Origin: Rhizobium sp. Q54
Lineage (GTDB): Bacteria; Pseudomonadota; Alphaproteobacteria; Rhizobiales; Xanthobacteraceae
Direction: 5' to 3'
Assembly: GCA_945907045.1 (NCBI GenBank)
Contig: CAMDSH010000015.1
Coordinates: 1-64,000 of the forward strand
Length of the DNA stretch: 64,000 bases
Part shown: positions 25,561 through 33,930 of the stretch, one piece after another
Layout of the letters: each line of letters opens with the position of its first letter
Numbering within the stretch: position 1 is the stretch's first letter
Translations under genes and position numbers: made by a program
Notes under the pieces: model-generated
What the model was told of the DNA's origin: nothing
Database searches by the model: none
The model's input: the letters and a program-made list of their open reading frames with translations, nothing else

Positions 25561-27402
25561 ATGTTCATTCTAACAATCCAGAAAGCCGTTCGGCCGACGA
25601 TTGTCGCCATACCCGCCGCAGGCTTGATTTTTGGCTTTGCGGCGCAGCTGTCCGGACTAGATTTCCGGGGCGACGTCATATGGGCCGCGGCAACGGTTCC
25701 GGTACTACTGGTTCTTCTCACGCAGATTGTCGTCAGCTTGCTCCGCGGCGATATCGGGCTGGATATCATCGCGGCGCTCTCAATGCTCGCCGCGCTGACG
25801 TTTGCCGAATATCTCGCCGCGGTCGTTGTCGCGCTGATGTATGCAGGCGGGCAATATCTTGAGAGTTATGCCGAAGCCCGCGCCAAGCGGGAGATGACGA
25901 CGCTGCTGGCGCGCCTTCCGCGCACGGCGGTGCGGCACCGCAACGGAAAACTTGAAGAAGTCGAATTGGACGCCATCGAACCCGGCGATCGTCTGCTGAT
26001 CCGGCAAGGCGATGTCGTTCCGACTGATGGAACGGTGGTTGAGGGGCTTGCCGTTCTCGATCAGGCGGCGCTAACCGGCGAATCTATGCCTGTTCAGCAA
26101 CGCGCCGGTGACGAGGTGATGAGTGGATCGACAAACGTCGGCGAGGCATTCGATATCTTGGCATCGCGGCGCGCGGCGGAGAGTACCTATGCCGGAATTG
26201 TCCGGTTGGTCGCAGCGGCACAGGCTTCCAAGGCGCCGATGTCGCGGCTGGCGGACCGGTTCGCGATTGTACTCCTGGCGGCGACGCTTGTGCTTGCGGG
26301 CGGCGCGTGGCTGTGGAGCGGTGACGCCATCCGCGCCGTCGCCGTACTCGTGGTCGCGACGCCGTGCCCGCTGATTCTCGCGGTGCCGGTCGCGCTTGTA
26401 TCGGGCCTCTCGCGTGCCGCCAAGCACGGCATTCTGATCAAGGGGGGCGCGGCGCTGGAGACGCTTGCACGCATCCGCTCGCTGGTGATCGACAAGACCG
26501 GCACGCTGACGCATGGCCGGGCAAAGATCGTTGCGATAAACGCGAGCGCGGGTGTCGTGCCCGATGAAGTGCTCAGATTCGCAGCTTCGCTCGACCAGGC
26601 TTCCAAGCACATCATCGCGCAAGCGATCGTGGACACTGCGCGCAATAAAGGCCTCGACCTTCGAACACCGGGCCACATTATCGAAATGCCGGGCGAGGGG
26701 ATCGAAGGCGATGTGGATGGCCGGCATGTTATCGTCGGAGGGCTACGCTATGTTGCCCGGCAAGCTGGTATTTCCCCGATCCGGCAGGACCGGACGCCGG
26801 GGGCCGCCGTCGTGGCGGTTGCCATCGACGGCAAGCTCGTGGGTGTACTGATCCTTGCTGACGAGCTGCGCAGCGGCACGGAAAGATTGCTCAGCGATCT
26901 CAGGGGCCTTGGAATTGAACGCATCGTGCTTGCCACGGGCGACCGGCGCGATGTCGCCGAGGCGGTGGCGTCGGGCTTGTCCTTCGATGCCGTACGGTGG
27001 GAGCTGACGCCGGATCAGAAATCGCTGGTGGTTTTATCGGAACGAAAAAACGGTCCGGTCATGATGATCGGCGATGGCGTCAACGATGCGCCGGCGCTGG
27101 CGGCGGCCGATCTCGGACTGGCGATGGGCGCCAGAGGCTCCGCTGCGTCCGCCGAAGCCGCGGATGTCGTGCTGCTGGTCGATCAACTCGATCGTGTTTT
27201 GCCGGCCATGCAGATCGCGCGCAGATCGCGCTTCATTGCGTTGGAAAGCGTCTATGCCGGCATCGGCCTTTCAGTCGTGGGGATGATCGCCGCGGCGATG
27301 GGTTTCATTACGCCGGTGCAGGGGGCACTGCTGCAAGAAATAATTGATGTCGCGGTTATTTTGAATGCTCTGCGATCGCTCTACGATACAATCGACAATT
27401 GA
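25561..27402 (+). CDS. P1B-type metal-transporting ATPase with TPCP motif (P1B-5-like)
   Basis: A 613-residue P-type ATPase with the phosphatase loop TGES (172-175), the membrane metal motif ATPCPL (TPCP at 267-270), phosphorylation site DKTGT (Asp311) and hinge GDGVND (504-509). TPCP rather than CPC/SPC/CPH defines the P1B-5 class; the studied Sinorhizobium Nia of that class moves Ni/Fe and carries a C-terminal hemerythrin domain, which is missing here. There is no N-terminal heavy-metal domain. The normally invariant nucleotide-site HP of P1B enzymes reads His-Ile (ASKHIIA). Start placed at ATG 25561; the open frame runs further upstream across the small peptide gene. Downstream Nramp gene begins 22 bases after the stop. 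Confidence 0.84.
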   Translation: MFILTIQKAVRPTIVAIPAAGLIFGFAAQLSGLDFRGDVIWAAATVPVLLVLLTQIVVSLLRGDIGLDIIAALSMLAALTFAEYLAAVVVALMYAGGQYLESYAEARAKREMTTLLARLPRTAVRHRNGKLEEVELDAIEPGDRLLIRQGDVVPTDGTVVEGLAVLDQAALTGESMPVQQRAGDEVMSGSTNVGEAFDILASRRAAESTYAGIVRLVAAAQASKAPMSRLADRFAIVLLAATLVLAGGAWLWSGDAIRAVAVLVVATPCPLILAVPVALVSGLSRAAKHGILIKGGAALETLARIRSLVIDKTGTLTHGRAKIVAINASAGVVPDEVLRFAASLDQASKHIIAQAIVDTARNKGLDLRTPGHIIEMPGEGIEGDVDGRHVIVGGLRYVARQAGISPIRQDRTPGAAVVAVAIDGKLVGVLILADELRSGTERLLSDLRGLGIERIVLATGDRRDVAEAVASGLSFDAVRWELTPDQKSLVVLSERKNGPVMMIGDGVNDAPALAAADLGLAMGARGSAASAEAADVVLLVDQLDRVLPAMQIARRSRFIALESVYAGIGLSVVGMIAAAMGFITPVQGALLQEIIDVAVILNALRSLYDTIDN

Positions 27403-27424
27403 GCGCTCGAACAAAATGAATTGA

Positions 27425-28693
27425 ATGGCAAAGCGCTCCAAGAACATCGTATTGCGTCTGTTAGGTCCGGGCCTTGTCACGGGCGCGGCCGACGACGACC
27501 CGTCAGGCATCGCCACCTATTCGCAGGCCGGCGCGCATTTCGGCTACGGCCTGCTCTGGATCGTATTTTTCACGACGCCGTTCATGATCGCGATCCAGCT
27601 GGTGAGCGCGCATATCGGCCGAGTGACCGGCAAGGGCATCATCGCCAACGTCAAGCAATTCTACCCCCGCGCGCTCGTTCTTGCGCTGCTGTTCCTGCTG
27701 GTCGCCGCCAACACGATCAACATCGCAGCCGATCTTGCGGCCATGGGAGAGGCGTTGGCGTTGGTGATCGGTGGTGGCGCGCACCAGTACGCCCTGATTT
27801 TCGCAGTTGGCTCCGTGCTGCTGCAAGTATTCATCCCGTATCGCCGTTATGCGCCGATCCTGAAGTGCATGACGCTGGTTTTGTTCTTCTATGTGCTCAC
27901 AGCTTTCACCGTGCAGATACCTTGGACGCAGGCGCTGCTGGCGGCGATCTGGCCGAAACCGTCTTTATCGCCCGACTATCTTCTGATGGTTGTCGCGGTG
28001 GTGGGAACGACCATCAGCCCATATTTGTTTTTCTGGCAGGCATCGCAGGAGGTCGAGGAGATGAATCGCGGAATGGCGCGCCGGCCCCTGAACGCGCTTG
28101 TGCACGGCGGCAAGCCGGAAATGGATCGCATCGCAATCGACACCACGGCAGGAATGATTTTTTCCAATCTCATCGCATTTTTCATCATCCTCACCACTGC
28201 GGCGACGCTGAACGCAAACGGTATCACCGAGATCAAGACCGCGGCGGAAGCCGCTGAAGCTCTCCGTCCAATTGCTGGATCGCTTACGTTCGCGCTGTTT
28301 TCTGCCGGTATCATCGGCACCGGTCTGCTGGCCATTCCCGTGCTGGCGGGGTCCACCGCTTACGGTGTCGCCGAGGTGTTTGGCTGGAAGGCGACGCTGG
28401 AAGCGAAAGCAAATGAGGCCGCCGGTTTCTACGCAGTCGTAGCGGTGGCAACACTGGTCGGTTTTGCGCTTAGTCTCACGCCAATCGAACCGTTCAAGAT
28501 GTTGATCTGGAGCGCGGTGCTCAATGGGATCGTCGCGGTGCCCATCATGGCGGTGATGATGGTGGTCGCGACCAATAAGCAAGTGATGTCGCGGTTTAGC
28601 GTTCGTGCTAGCCTGGCCGTTTGCGGTTGGTTGACGACGGCATTGATGGGCGCGGCGGTCATAGCGCTGCTGTGGTCGCTGGCGCGCGCATAA
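27425..28693 (+). CDS. Nramp-family divalent metal transporter, variant metal site
   Basis: A 422-residue protein with about eleven membrane helices. Helix 1 reads DDDPSGIATYSQAGAHFGYG, where classical Nramps have DPGN, and helix 6 reads TTISPYLFFWQASQE, where classical members carry a Met in an A-x-x-M-P-H-N context. The metal-coordinating Asn and Met of standard Mn/Fe Nramps are therefore absent, as in some Nramp-related proteins thought to carry magnesium or other substrates. It follows the metal ATPase at 22 bases and probably shares its FixK-controlled transcript, hinting at linked metal import and export. Substrate undetermined. Confidence 0.8.
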   Translation: MAKRSKNIVLRLLGPGLVTGAADDDPSGIATYSQAGAHFGYGLLWIVFFTTPFMIAIQLVSAHIGRVTGKGIIANVKQFYPRALVLALLFLLVAANTINIAADLAAMGEALALVIGGGAHQYALIFAVGSVLLQVFIPYRRYAPILKCMTLVLFFYVLTAFTVQIPWTQALLAAIWPKPSLSPDYLLMVVAVVGTTISPYLFFWQASQEVEEMNRGMARRPLNALVHGGKPEMDRIAIDTTAGMIFSNLIAFFIILTTAATLNANGITEIKTAAEAAEALRPIAGSLTFALFSAGIIGTGLLAIPVLAGSTAYGVAEVFGWKATLEAKANEAAGFYAVVAVATLVGFALSLTPIEPFKMLIWSAVLNGIVAVPIMAVMMVVATNKQVMSRFSVRASLAVCGWLTTALMGAAVIALLWSLARA

Positions 28694-28701
28694 GTGCAAA
28701 A

Positions 28702-28715
28702 TTGATCGATATCAA
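28702..28715. promoter_or_regulatory. FixK/FNR-type site upstream of the conserved hypothetical gene
   Basis: TTGATCGATATCAA is a perfect TTGAT-N4-ATCAA palindrome in the gap after the Nramp gene. With a class II geometry, transcription would begin near 28750, leaving a 32-base leader before ATG 28782. Confidence 0.8.
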
Positions 28716-28781
28716 GGGCAGGCGTCCCTGCGGTGATAAATTTCCATATCGTCTCCACACTCAGCTGCCCGAGGTTTTGCC

Positions 28782-29177
28782 ATGGCACTGCCGCACGAAC
28801 TCAAGCGCATCAGACTTAACCTTGCTCGTTCGAAAGAATTTCCGACGGGTTCGGTGAAGCACGGCTATGAGTTCGTCGCACCGCTCGACGCAAGCGGTCA
28901 CATCGATCCGAAGCTTTGGCAGAAATATCGCGAACATTGCGGCGTGCGCCGTTTCTGGGTGGGCGAGGAAGATGAAATCGGCCGCCTCGTGCATAAGCCG
29001 GGCGGCAACGAGCACGCGCGCTGGATGTTCGATTACGATACCGCGCGCAGCGATGACGATGAATCCGGTTATCGCTTCGGCGCGCACAAATTCACACCGG
29101 GTGAATACGTGTCGATTAGCGGCGACGACGGCGAGATGCGCACCTTTCAGGTCGTCACGGTTCAGCCGGCCGCGTGA
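28782..29177 (+). CDS. Conserved hypothetical protein, 131 residues
   Basis: A soluble protein with no signal peptide or membrane segment, starting MALPHELKRIRLNLARSKEF. Notable segments are HGYEFVAPLDASGHIDP, the tryptophan-bearing RRFWVGEEDEIGRLVHKPGG, an acidic patch DYDTARSDDDES and a C-terminal beta part FTPGEYVSISGDDGEMRTF. I recall close relatives across alphaproteobacteria but no named function. Its own FixK-type site 67 bases upstream of the start marks it as a likely low-oxygen-induced gene. It converges with the GNAT gene 12 bases away. Confidence 0.7.
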   Translation: MALPHELKRIRLNLARSKEFPTGSVKHGYEFVAPLDASGHIDPKLWQKYREHCGVRRFWVGEEDEIGRLVHKPGGNEHARWMFDYDTARSDDDESGYRFGAHKFTPGEYVSISGDDGEMRTFQVVTVQPAA

Positions 29178-29189
29178 TAAAAGCGCGCG

Positions 29190-29735
29190 CTATCGTAAGA
29201 TCGGGAGGCTCACGAGAAAAAGATCGGCATCCTGCGGATCGAACGCGACGTTGAATCCAAGCTCTCGGCACATGGCAATCATCGTGGTGTTCTCGCACAA
29301 CACCTGGCCCTCGATCATTCGCAGGCCTTTCGTTCGCGCATATTCGATGATTGTCTGCATCAGCAGCCAGCCAAGGCCGTGGCCTTTGAGGTCGGAGCGC
29401 ACCAGCACAGCGTATTCCCCTTTCTGATAATCGGCATCGGCGTGCAGGCGCACGACGCCAAGTATCCCTCCGGTGGCCTCGTCGATGGCGATGAAGGCCA
29501 TGGCGCGGTCGTAGTCGATCTGGATGAGGTGGGAGATGAATGCGTGGCTGAATTCCTTCACATAAGTGAAGAAGCGCAGGCGTAAATCTTCCTTGGTGAT
29601 GGCGGCGAAGAAAGCCGGATACAGCCGCTCATCCTCGGGACGCAACGGGCGCAAGAAAATTTTGGTGCCGTCATTCAGCGCGACGTGCTTTTCCAATTCC
29701 TTTGGATAAGGACGGGGCGCGGTGGAAACTTTCAT
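29190..29735 (-). CDS. GNAT acetyltransferase, Pat-like
   Basis: A GNAT-fold protein of 181 residues from ATG 29735 (GGAG 11 bases upstream); ATG 29759 gives eight more residues. It begins with a domain like the C-terminal part of ADP-forming acyl-CoA synthetase/Pat proteins: DGTKIFLRPLRPEDERLYPAFF, then TKEDLRLRFF and the acetyl-CoA loop VRSDLKGHGLGWLLMQTII. These relatives acetylate protein lysines, for example acetyl-CoA synthetase. Lies 105 bases downstream of the universal stress protein, on the same strand, and is probably in its FixK-driven transcript. Confidence 0.78.
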   Translation of the reverse strand: MKVSTAPRPYPKELEKHVALNDGTKIFLRPLRPEDERLYPAFFAAITKEDLRLRFFTYVKEFSHAFISHLIQIDYDRAMAFIAIDEATGGILGVVRLHADADYQKGEYAVLVRSDLKGHGLGWLLMQTIIEYARTKGLRMIEGQVLCENTTMIAMCRELGFNVAFDPQDADLFLVSLPILR

Positions 29736-29840
29736 ATCGGCGGCGTCTCCGTCGTTCATGCCGGCGAGCAGCGGCCGCGGAGGGGAAAGCCTATCGAACC
29801 GGTGAACGATCATATAGCCCTGCCTCGCACTCTCGAAATC

Positions 29841-30671
29841 TTAGTGCGACATCAAGGTTGGAACTGTCATGGTGGCGAGGATGCCTTCGGTGGCGCCGCC
29901 GAGAATGAATTCGCGCAGCCGCGAATGGCCATAACCGCCCATGACAATTAAGTCCGCCGAGGAATCCGCAGCCTGCGACAGAATCGTGTTCGGCACGTCG
30001 ACGCCGGCAGACATTACGCGCTTGAGATCGATCTTCAGATTGTGCCGCGCCAGATGGTGTGCCATGTCGACGCCGGGTACCTGATCGTATTTTCCCTGCT
30101 CGCCCCCCACGATCAGAACATCGACCTTCTTGGCGCGCTTGAGGAACGGCATAGCATCCGCGATGGCGCGAGCGGCGTTGCGGCTGCCATCCCAGCACAC
30201 CATCACCTTGTCGAGTTTGAGACCGGCTTTCTGGATATAGGGAACGACCAAAACCGGGCGACCGGTTTCGAACAGAGCCGTTTCGATCATCAAGCTGGCG
30301 GGACCGGGGCGGTCCGCTTCAGCCTGTGGAACGATGGAGAGATCGAAGCGCCGCGCTGACAGTCCGAACTTTTGCGATGCTCCCACTAGCGTTTCCTGAA
30401 ACATGTGCCCCTCAGCCGAGATCGCGGCGCGGCGCGCGGCATCCTCAAAATTGGAAACGGCTGCCGTTGCGTTCTTCTTGCTCTCGGTAAGCTGTGCCTG
30501 AACGATGCTTGCGGAGACGCTGTCGAAGATCGTTCCCGGCAGCACGGGTTCGTAGGCATAGGAAAATCCGACAAGATGCGCCTGAAACGTTTCTGCAACG
30601 GAGATGGCGAAATCGGTCGCTGCGGTACGGTAGGGGGCAACCGCGAGATTGACGACAATGTCCTTGATCAT
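29841..30671 (-). CDS. Tandem-domain universal stress protein (UspA family)
   Basis: A 276-residue cytosolic protein made of two Usp domains. The first (residues 1-140) begins IKDIVVNLAVAPYRTAATDF; the second (about 145-276) has DKVMVCWDGSRNAARAIADA and the nucleotide-type motif VMGGYGHSRLREFILGGAT near the end, a G-x2-G-x9-G(S/T) ATP-binding signature. ATG 30671 follows GAGG and is the family start; the frame extends upstream without a site. A FixK-type site lies 73 bases upstream. Tandem Usps are common members of low-oxygen regulons. Confidence 0.85.
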   Translation of the reverse strand: MIKDIVVNLAVAPYRTAATDFAISVAETFQAHLVGFSYAYEPVLPGTIFDSVSASIVQAQLTESKKNATAAVSNFEDAARRAAISAEGHMFQETLVGASQKFGLSARRFDLSIVPQAEADRPGPASLMIETALFETGRPVLVVPYIQKAGLKLDKVMVCWDGSRNAARAIADAMPFLKRAKKVDVLIVGGEQGKYDQVPGVDMAHHLARHNLKIDLKRVMSAGVDVPNTILSQAADSSADLIVMGGYGHSRLREFILGGATEGILATMTVPTLMSH

Positions 30672-30743
30672 GATGGCCTCATTTACCGCCGGCATCCGGC
30701 AGCATTGAATGAAGACACCTAACCGAGGTTTTGAATAAATGAA

Positions 30744-30757
30744 TTGACGTGAATCAA
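30744..30757. promoter_or_regulatory. FixK/FNR-type site upstream of the universal stress protein
   Basis: TTGACGTGAATCAA fits TTGA-N6-TCAA with nine of ten bases of TTGAT-N4-ATCAA. On the minus strand a class II start near 30709 gives a leader of about 38 bases before ATG 30671. It lies between the fixJ end and the stress-protein start. Confidence 0.7.
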
Positions 30758-30769
30758 AGGCCAAAAATT

Positions 30770-31420
30770 TCAGGGCTTGCGCGGTGAACCCTGCTTTTCC
30801 GAAACATCGACAATGCCTGCCGTCATGGCCATCCGGACCAGTTCGGAAAGGCTGTTCGCGTCCATTTTGGTCATCAGGTTCGCGCGATAAATCTCAACCG
30901 TGCGCGGGCTGATGCCAAGATCGAACGCAATGATCTTGTTGGGGCTGCCGGCGACCAGCCCTTCGAGCACCTGACGCTCTCGGTTCGAGAGCGTCGCAAG
31001 CTTGTCGTTGATTTCGGTGAGAGCAACCTTTCGCTTGCTCTGGCCCGCCTCATGGTCGAGCGCGGAGTGAACGGCGGCCAACAGAGAATCGTCGTTAAAC
31101 GGCTTTTCAAAAAAGTCGGCGGCGCCGATCTTCATCGCTTCTACCGCGAGCGCGATGTCGCCATGGCCGGTAATGACGATGACCGGAATTCCGCTTTTCA
31201 TTTCGTTCACGCGCCGCAACAAATCGAGTCCGCTTACCTCGGGCATTCGCACATCCGTTACGATGCAGCCGCCATTGAGCTGCGGCAGCACTTCAAGAAA
31301 GGCGGCTGCGGATTCGAAGGTGCGCACCTGCACCTTTGCCGTGCGCAGTAAGAATTCAAGCGAATCCCGGACGGCTGCGTCGTCGTCGATTACATATACC
31401 GTGGCGGCATCAGACAACAT
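30770..31420 (-). CDS. fixJ: Response regulator FixJ
   Basis: A 216-residue two-domain regulator. The receiver domain (1-125) has the acidic pocket [11 protein letters not shown], phospho-acceptor Asp56 in [10 protein letters not shown], Thr in VIVITGHGD and the lysine of FFEKPF. The C-terminal LuxR-type HTH reads [40 protein letters not shown], close to FixJ. Phosphorylated by FixL when oxygen is low, FixJ activates fixK and similar promoters. It overlaps fixL by 11 bases, so the two are coupled. Confidence 0.93.
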   Translation of the reverse strand: MLSDAATVYVIDDDAAVRDSLEFLLRTAKVQVRTFESAAAFLEVLPQLNGGCIVTDVRMPEVSGLDLLRRVNEMKSGIPVIVITGHGDIALAVEAMKIGAADFFEKPFNDDSLLAAVHSALDHEAGQSKRKVALTEINDKLATLSNRERQVLEGLVAGSPNKIIAFDLGISPRTVEIYRANLMTKMDANSLSELVRMAMTAGIVDVSEKQGSPRKP

Positions 31421-32924
31421 CGCCCACGTCCTCCTTGTTCACCCGCGGCAGAGTGAAGCGAAATATCGTGCCGCCACCCGGGTTGGGCTCGGCGCGAATC
31501 TGGCCGCCATGCGCATCAATAATGGTACGCGAGATCGACAGGCCGACGCCCATGCCATGCTGTTTCGTCGTCACAAACGGCTGGAACAACTGCTTGTCCA
31601 TCTCCGCCGGAATGCCGGAGCCAGTATCGGCCACCGAGATCGCCATCATGTCGTTTTCGATGGGCATCGCCGACATTATCAGTTCGCGCTTCTTGGATGT
31701 CTCCATCGCCTCGATGGCGTTGCGCATCAGATTGATAAGCACCTGCTGGATCTGAACGCGATCCGCGAGAACGCGATCGGCGCCCGGATCGAATTGATAC
31801 TTGACGCGAATACCGCGATCCTTCACCCCCACCAGCGCAAGCGCGCTGGCTTCCTCAACCAGCTTGCTGATGCTTTCGACCCGCCGCTCGCTTTCACCGC
31901 GAGCGACGAAGTCGCGCAAGCGCCGGATAATATCGCCGGCCCGCACGGATTGTTCGGCTGCCTTTTCCATCGCATCGCGCACGAGTTTGGTGTCGTCATC
32001 GGTACTCTTTTCCAGCAGCCGGCGCGAACCTTTGAGATAATTGGAAATAGCCGACAGCGGCTGATTGAGTTCATGCGCAAGCGTGGACGCCATCTCGCCC
32101 ATCGCCGTCAGGCGTGAAATATGCACGAGTTCGGATTGCAGCTCTTGCAGCCGCGTCTCGCTCTTTTGCCGCTCGGTCAAATCACGAATGAAGCCGGTGA
32201 AGAAGCGCCGGTTGCCCGATCGCATCTCGCCGACCGACAGTTCCATGGGAAACGTCGAGCCGCCTTTGCGCTCACCCACAACGACACGTCCGATGCCAAT
32301 AATCCGCCGCTCGCCAGTTTGCAGATAACGCGTGAGATATCCGTCGTGGTTTTCGCGGTAGGGGGACGGCATCAGCATCTTGACGTTTTTCCCGATCATT
32401 TCCGCGGCGGTATAGCCGAATTGCCGTTCCGCCGCCGCGCTGAAGGATTGCATCGTGCCGCGTTCGTCGATGACGATCATCGCGTCGGGAACGGTATCGA
32501 GAATCGACTTTAAGTGAGCTTCGCGCGCCAGAACATCTTGCGTCGTCGCGGTCGCCCGCATCTGGTTACGCAACAATTGTTCGCCGCCCCAGGCGATACC
32601 GATGCCGATCACCCCGAACACCGCGGCAATGATCTCCTCGGAAGTCGAGATAGCTTGCGCGACTAAAAAAAGGCCCACGGCCAAGCTCAAGCCGGTCGCT
32701 AGCAATCCGGGCCCGATGCCGCCGACACTGGCAGCGGCCAGCACCGCAGGCACGAAAAATATGAAGGTGGATTCCCGCTGGAGAAATGGCGCGAACATCC
32801 AGTGGATGATGAAGGCGAGAGCGACCGCGGCCGGCGCAATGACGTAGTGTGTCAGCGTGGCCCGTCGCGCAAGCTGGGCCGCCGGTATTGACGTTTTCTC
32901 TTTACCGGCAGCCGGATCGGCCAT
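31410..32924 (-). CDS. fixL: Oxygen-sensing histidine kinase FixL
   Basis: A 504-residue membrane kinase: four predicted membrane helices (about 25-115), a PAS domain (about 130-255), a dimerisation helix and an HATPase core. The heme-binding PAS features agree with the Bradyrhizobium protein: proximal His193 in RENHDGYL, Arg213 in IGIGRVV and the kinase His284 in LAHELNQPL, all offset by seven from the Bradyrhizobium numbers (200, 220, 291). Unlike Bradyrhizobium FixL, the protein has a membrane N-terminus, as in Sinorhizobium. ATG 32924 is taken as start; a TTG ten codons upstream is less likely. Divergent from fixK. Confidence 0.94.
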   Translation of the reverse strand: MADPAAGKEKTSIPAAQLARRATLTHYVIAPAAVALAFIIHWMFAPFLQRESTFIFFVPAVLAAASVGGIGPGLLATGLSLAVGLFLVAQAISTSEEIIAAVFGVIGIGIAWGGEQLLRNQMRATATTQDVLAREAHLKSILDTVPDAMIVIDERGTMQSFSAAAERQFGYTAAEMIGKNVKMLMPSPYRENHDGYLTRYLQTGERRIIGIGRVVVGERKGGSTFPMELSVGEMRSGNRRFFTGFIRDLTERQKSETRLQELQSELVHISRLTAMGEMASTLAHELNQPLSAISNYLKGSRRLLEKSTDDDTKLVRDAMEKAAEQSVRAGDIIRRLRDFVARGESERRVESISKLVEEASALALVGVKDRGIRVKYQFDPGADRVLADRVQIQQVLINLMRNAIEAMETSKKRELIMSAMPIENDMMAISVADTGSGIPAEMDKQLFQPFVTTKQHGMGVGLSISRTIIDAHGGQIRAEPNPGGGTIFRFTLPRVNKEDVGDVV

Positions 32925-33090
32925 CCTAAATCGCCTAAACAGTTGATAGATCAAATATATACGAAACGGCCACCGCAGGCGACTTTTCCAGCGGCTGCCC
33001 CTAAGGGAAATCCCGTAGGGAAATTATCTGAATTTTCCAAAACGAATATCGCCGGTACGCATGAGCCATCTTCACGATGGAGGACACGCC
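32925..33090. promoter_or_regulatory. fixL-fixK divergent promoter region with repeated GGGAAA boxes
   Basis: The 166-base spacer has two direct copies of AGGGAAAT: GGGAAA at 33005-33010 and 33018-33023, spaced 13 bases, followed by TTATCTG. On the other strand the second reads CAGATAATTTCCC, close to the FixJ-binding form of the Sinorhizobium fixK promoter (TAAGTA-TTTCCC type). This supports, but does not prove, FixJ control of fixK. A near FixK palindrome at 32943 has the wrong spacing. Confidence 0.5.
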
Positions 33091-33780
33091 ATGCTTGCCG
33101 CCGCGATCCAGACCACGACGGCCCGGCCGATCAAAGGGCAGGGCATCCGCATAGTCCCCACAGTTCGCAGCCACGCGCTCGGCAGTTCTATCGAGATGAT
33201 GGGCGCGTCGATGCCGTACGCCCGCGATGTCGAAATTTACGGCGAGAACGAACCGGCGGATTACATCTACAAGGTGATCTCCGGAACCGTACGCACTTAC
33301 AAGGTGCTCAACGACGGACGCCGCCAGATCGGCGCTTTCTACCTACCGGGCGATGTGTTCGGTCTCGAGGCCGGCGATGAACACACTTATTCGGCGGAAA
33401 CCATCACCGAGGCCAGGATTCTCGTCATCAGGCGCAGCATCGTTGTCGGGCTTGCATCTCGCGACAATAACATTGCCCGCCAGCTCTGGAATTTGACGGC
33501 GCGTGAATTGCACCAGGTGCAAGAGCACATCCTGCTGCTCATCAAGACCGCGCAGGAGCGCGTCGCCGGCTTCCTTCTGGAAATGGCCGCTCGTGCGCCC
33601 GGCAGCAACGAGATCGATTTGCCGATGTCGCGTCAGGACATCGCGGACTATCTCGGTCTCACCATCGAAACCGTTTCGCGCACCTTCACGCAGCTTGAAA
33701 ATTCGGCCGCAATTTCCGTGCCGTCCTCGCGCCGGATCGTGTTGCGCAATCGCGCGGCGCTCAATCGCCTGAATGCCTAA
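33091..33780 (+). CDS. fixK: CRP/FNR-family transcription regulator FixK
   Basis: A 229-residue regulator with an N-terminal cyclic-nucleotide-binding-like beta roll (GENEPADYIYKVISGTVRTYK, then FYLPGDVFGLE) and a C-terminal HTH (MSRQDIADYLGLTIETVSRTF). The recognition helix E-T-V-S-R is the FNR/FixK type, matching sites TTGAT-N4-ATCAA. The N-terminus has no cysteine cluster, so it is not an oxygen-sensing FNR and depends on FixLJ. ATG 33091 has GGAGGA nine bases upstream and is preferred over ATG 33061. A terminator follows. Confidence 0.9.
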   Translation: MLAAAIQTTTARPIKGQGIRIVPTVRSHALGSSIEMMGASMPYARDVEIYGENEPADYIYKVISGTVRTYKVLNDGRRQIGAFYLPGDVFGLEAGDEHTYSAETITEARILVIRRSIVVGLASRDNNIARQLWNLTARELHQVQEHILLLIKTAQERVAGFLLEMAARAPGSNEIDLPMSRQDIADYLGLTIETVSRTFTQLENSAAISVPSSRRIVLRNRAALNRLNA

Positions 33781-33813
33781 TTCGTCATCTTCTCCCTTTG
33801 ATGCGTCCCACTG

Positions 33814-33845
33814 CCCCCGGCGTCTCGCGACCCGGGGGATTTTTT
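33814..33845 (+). terminator. Rho-independent terminator after fixK
   Basis: A GC stem CCCCCGG (33814-33820) pairs with CCGGGGG (33832-33838), loop of 11 bases, followed by A and six T (33840-33845). It lies 34 bases after the fixK stop and separates it from the FixK-site promoter of the CBS gene. Confidence 0.85.
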
Positions 33846-33863
33846 ACTTCCTGCGATGTGAAT

Positions 33864-33877
33864 TTGACCTGCCTCAA
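33864..33877. promoter_or_regulatory. FixK/FNR-type site upstream of the CBS-BON gene
   Basis: TTGACCTGCCTCAA matches the relaxed form TTGA-N6-TCAA with eight of ten bases of TTGAT-N4-ATCAA. A class II start near 33912 leaves about 19 bases before ATG 33931, favouring that start over ATG 33919. Confidence 0.6.
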
Positions 33878-33930
33878 TACCGGCGGAACGGCGCGGCTCT
33901 AAATGTAAAGAGTCAGACATGGAGAGCGTC

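Noticed and set aside
32943-32954. TTGATAGATCAA palindrome in the fixL-fixK spacer resembling a FixK site
   Set aside because: The half-sites are two bases too close (N2 instead of N4), so it does not fit FixK/FNR geometry.
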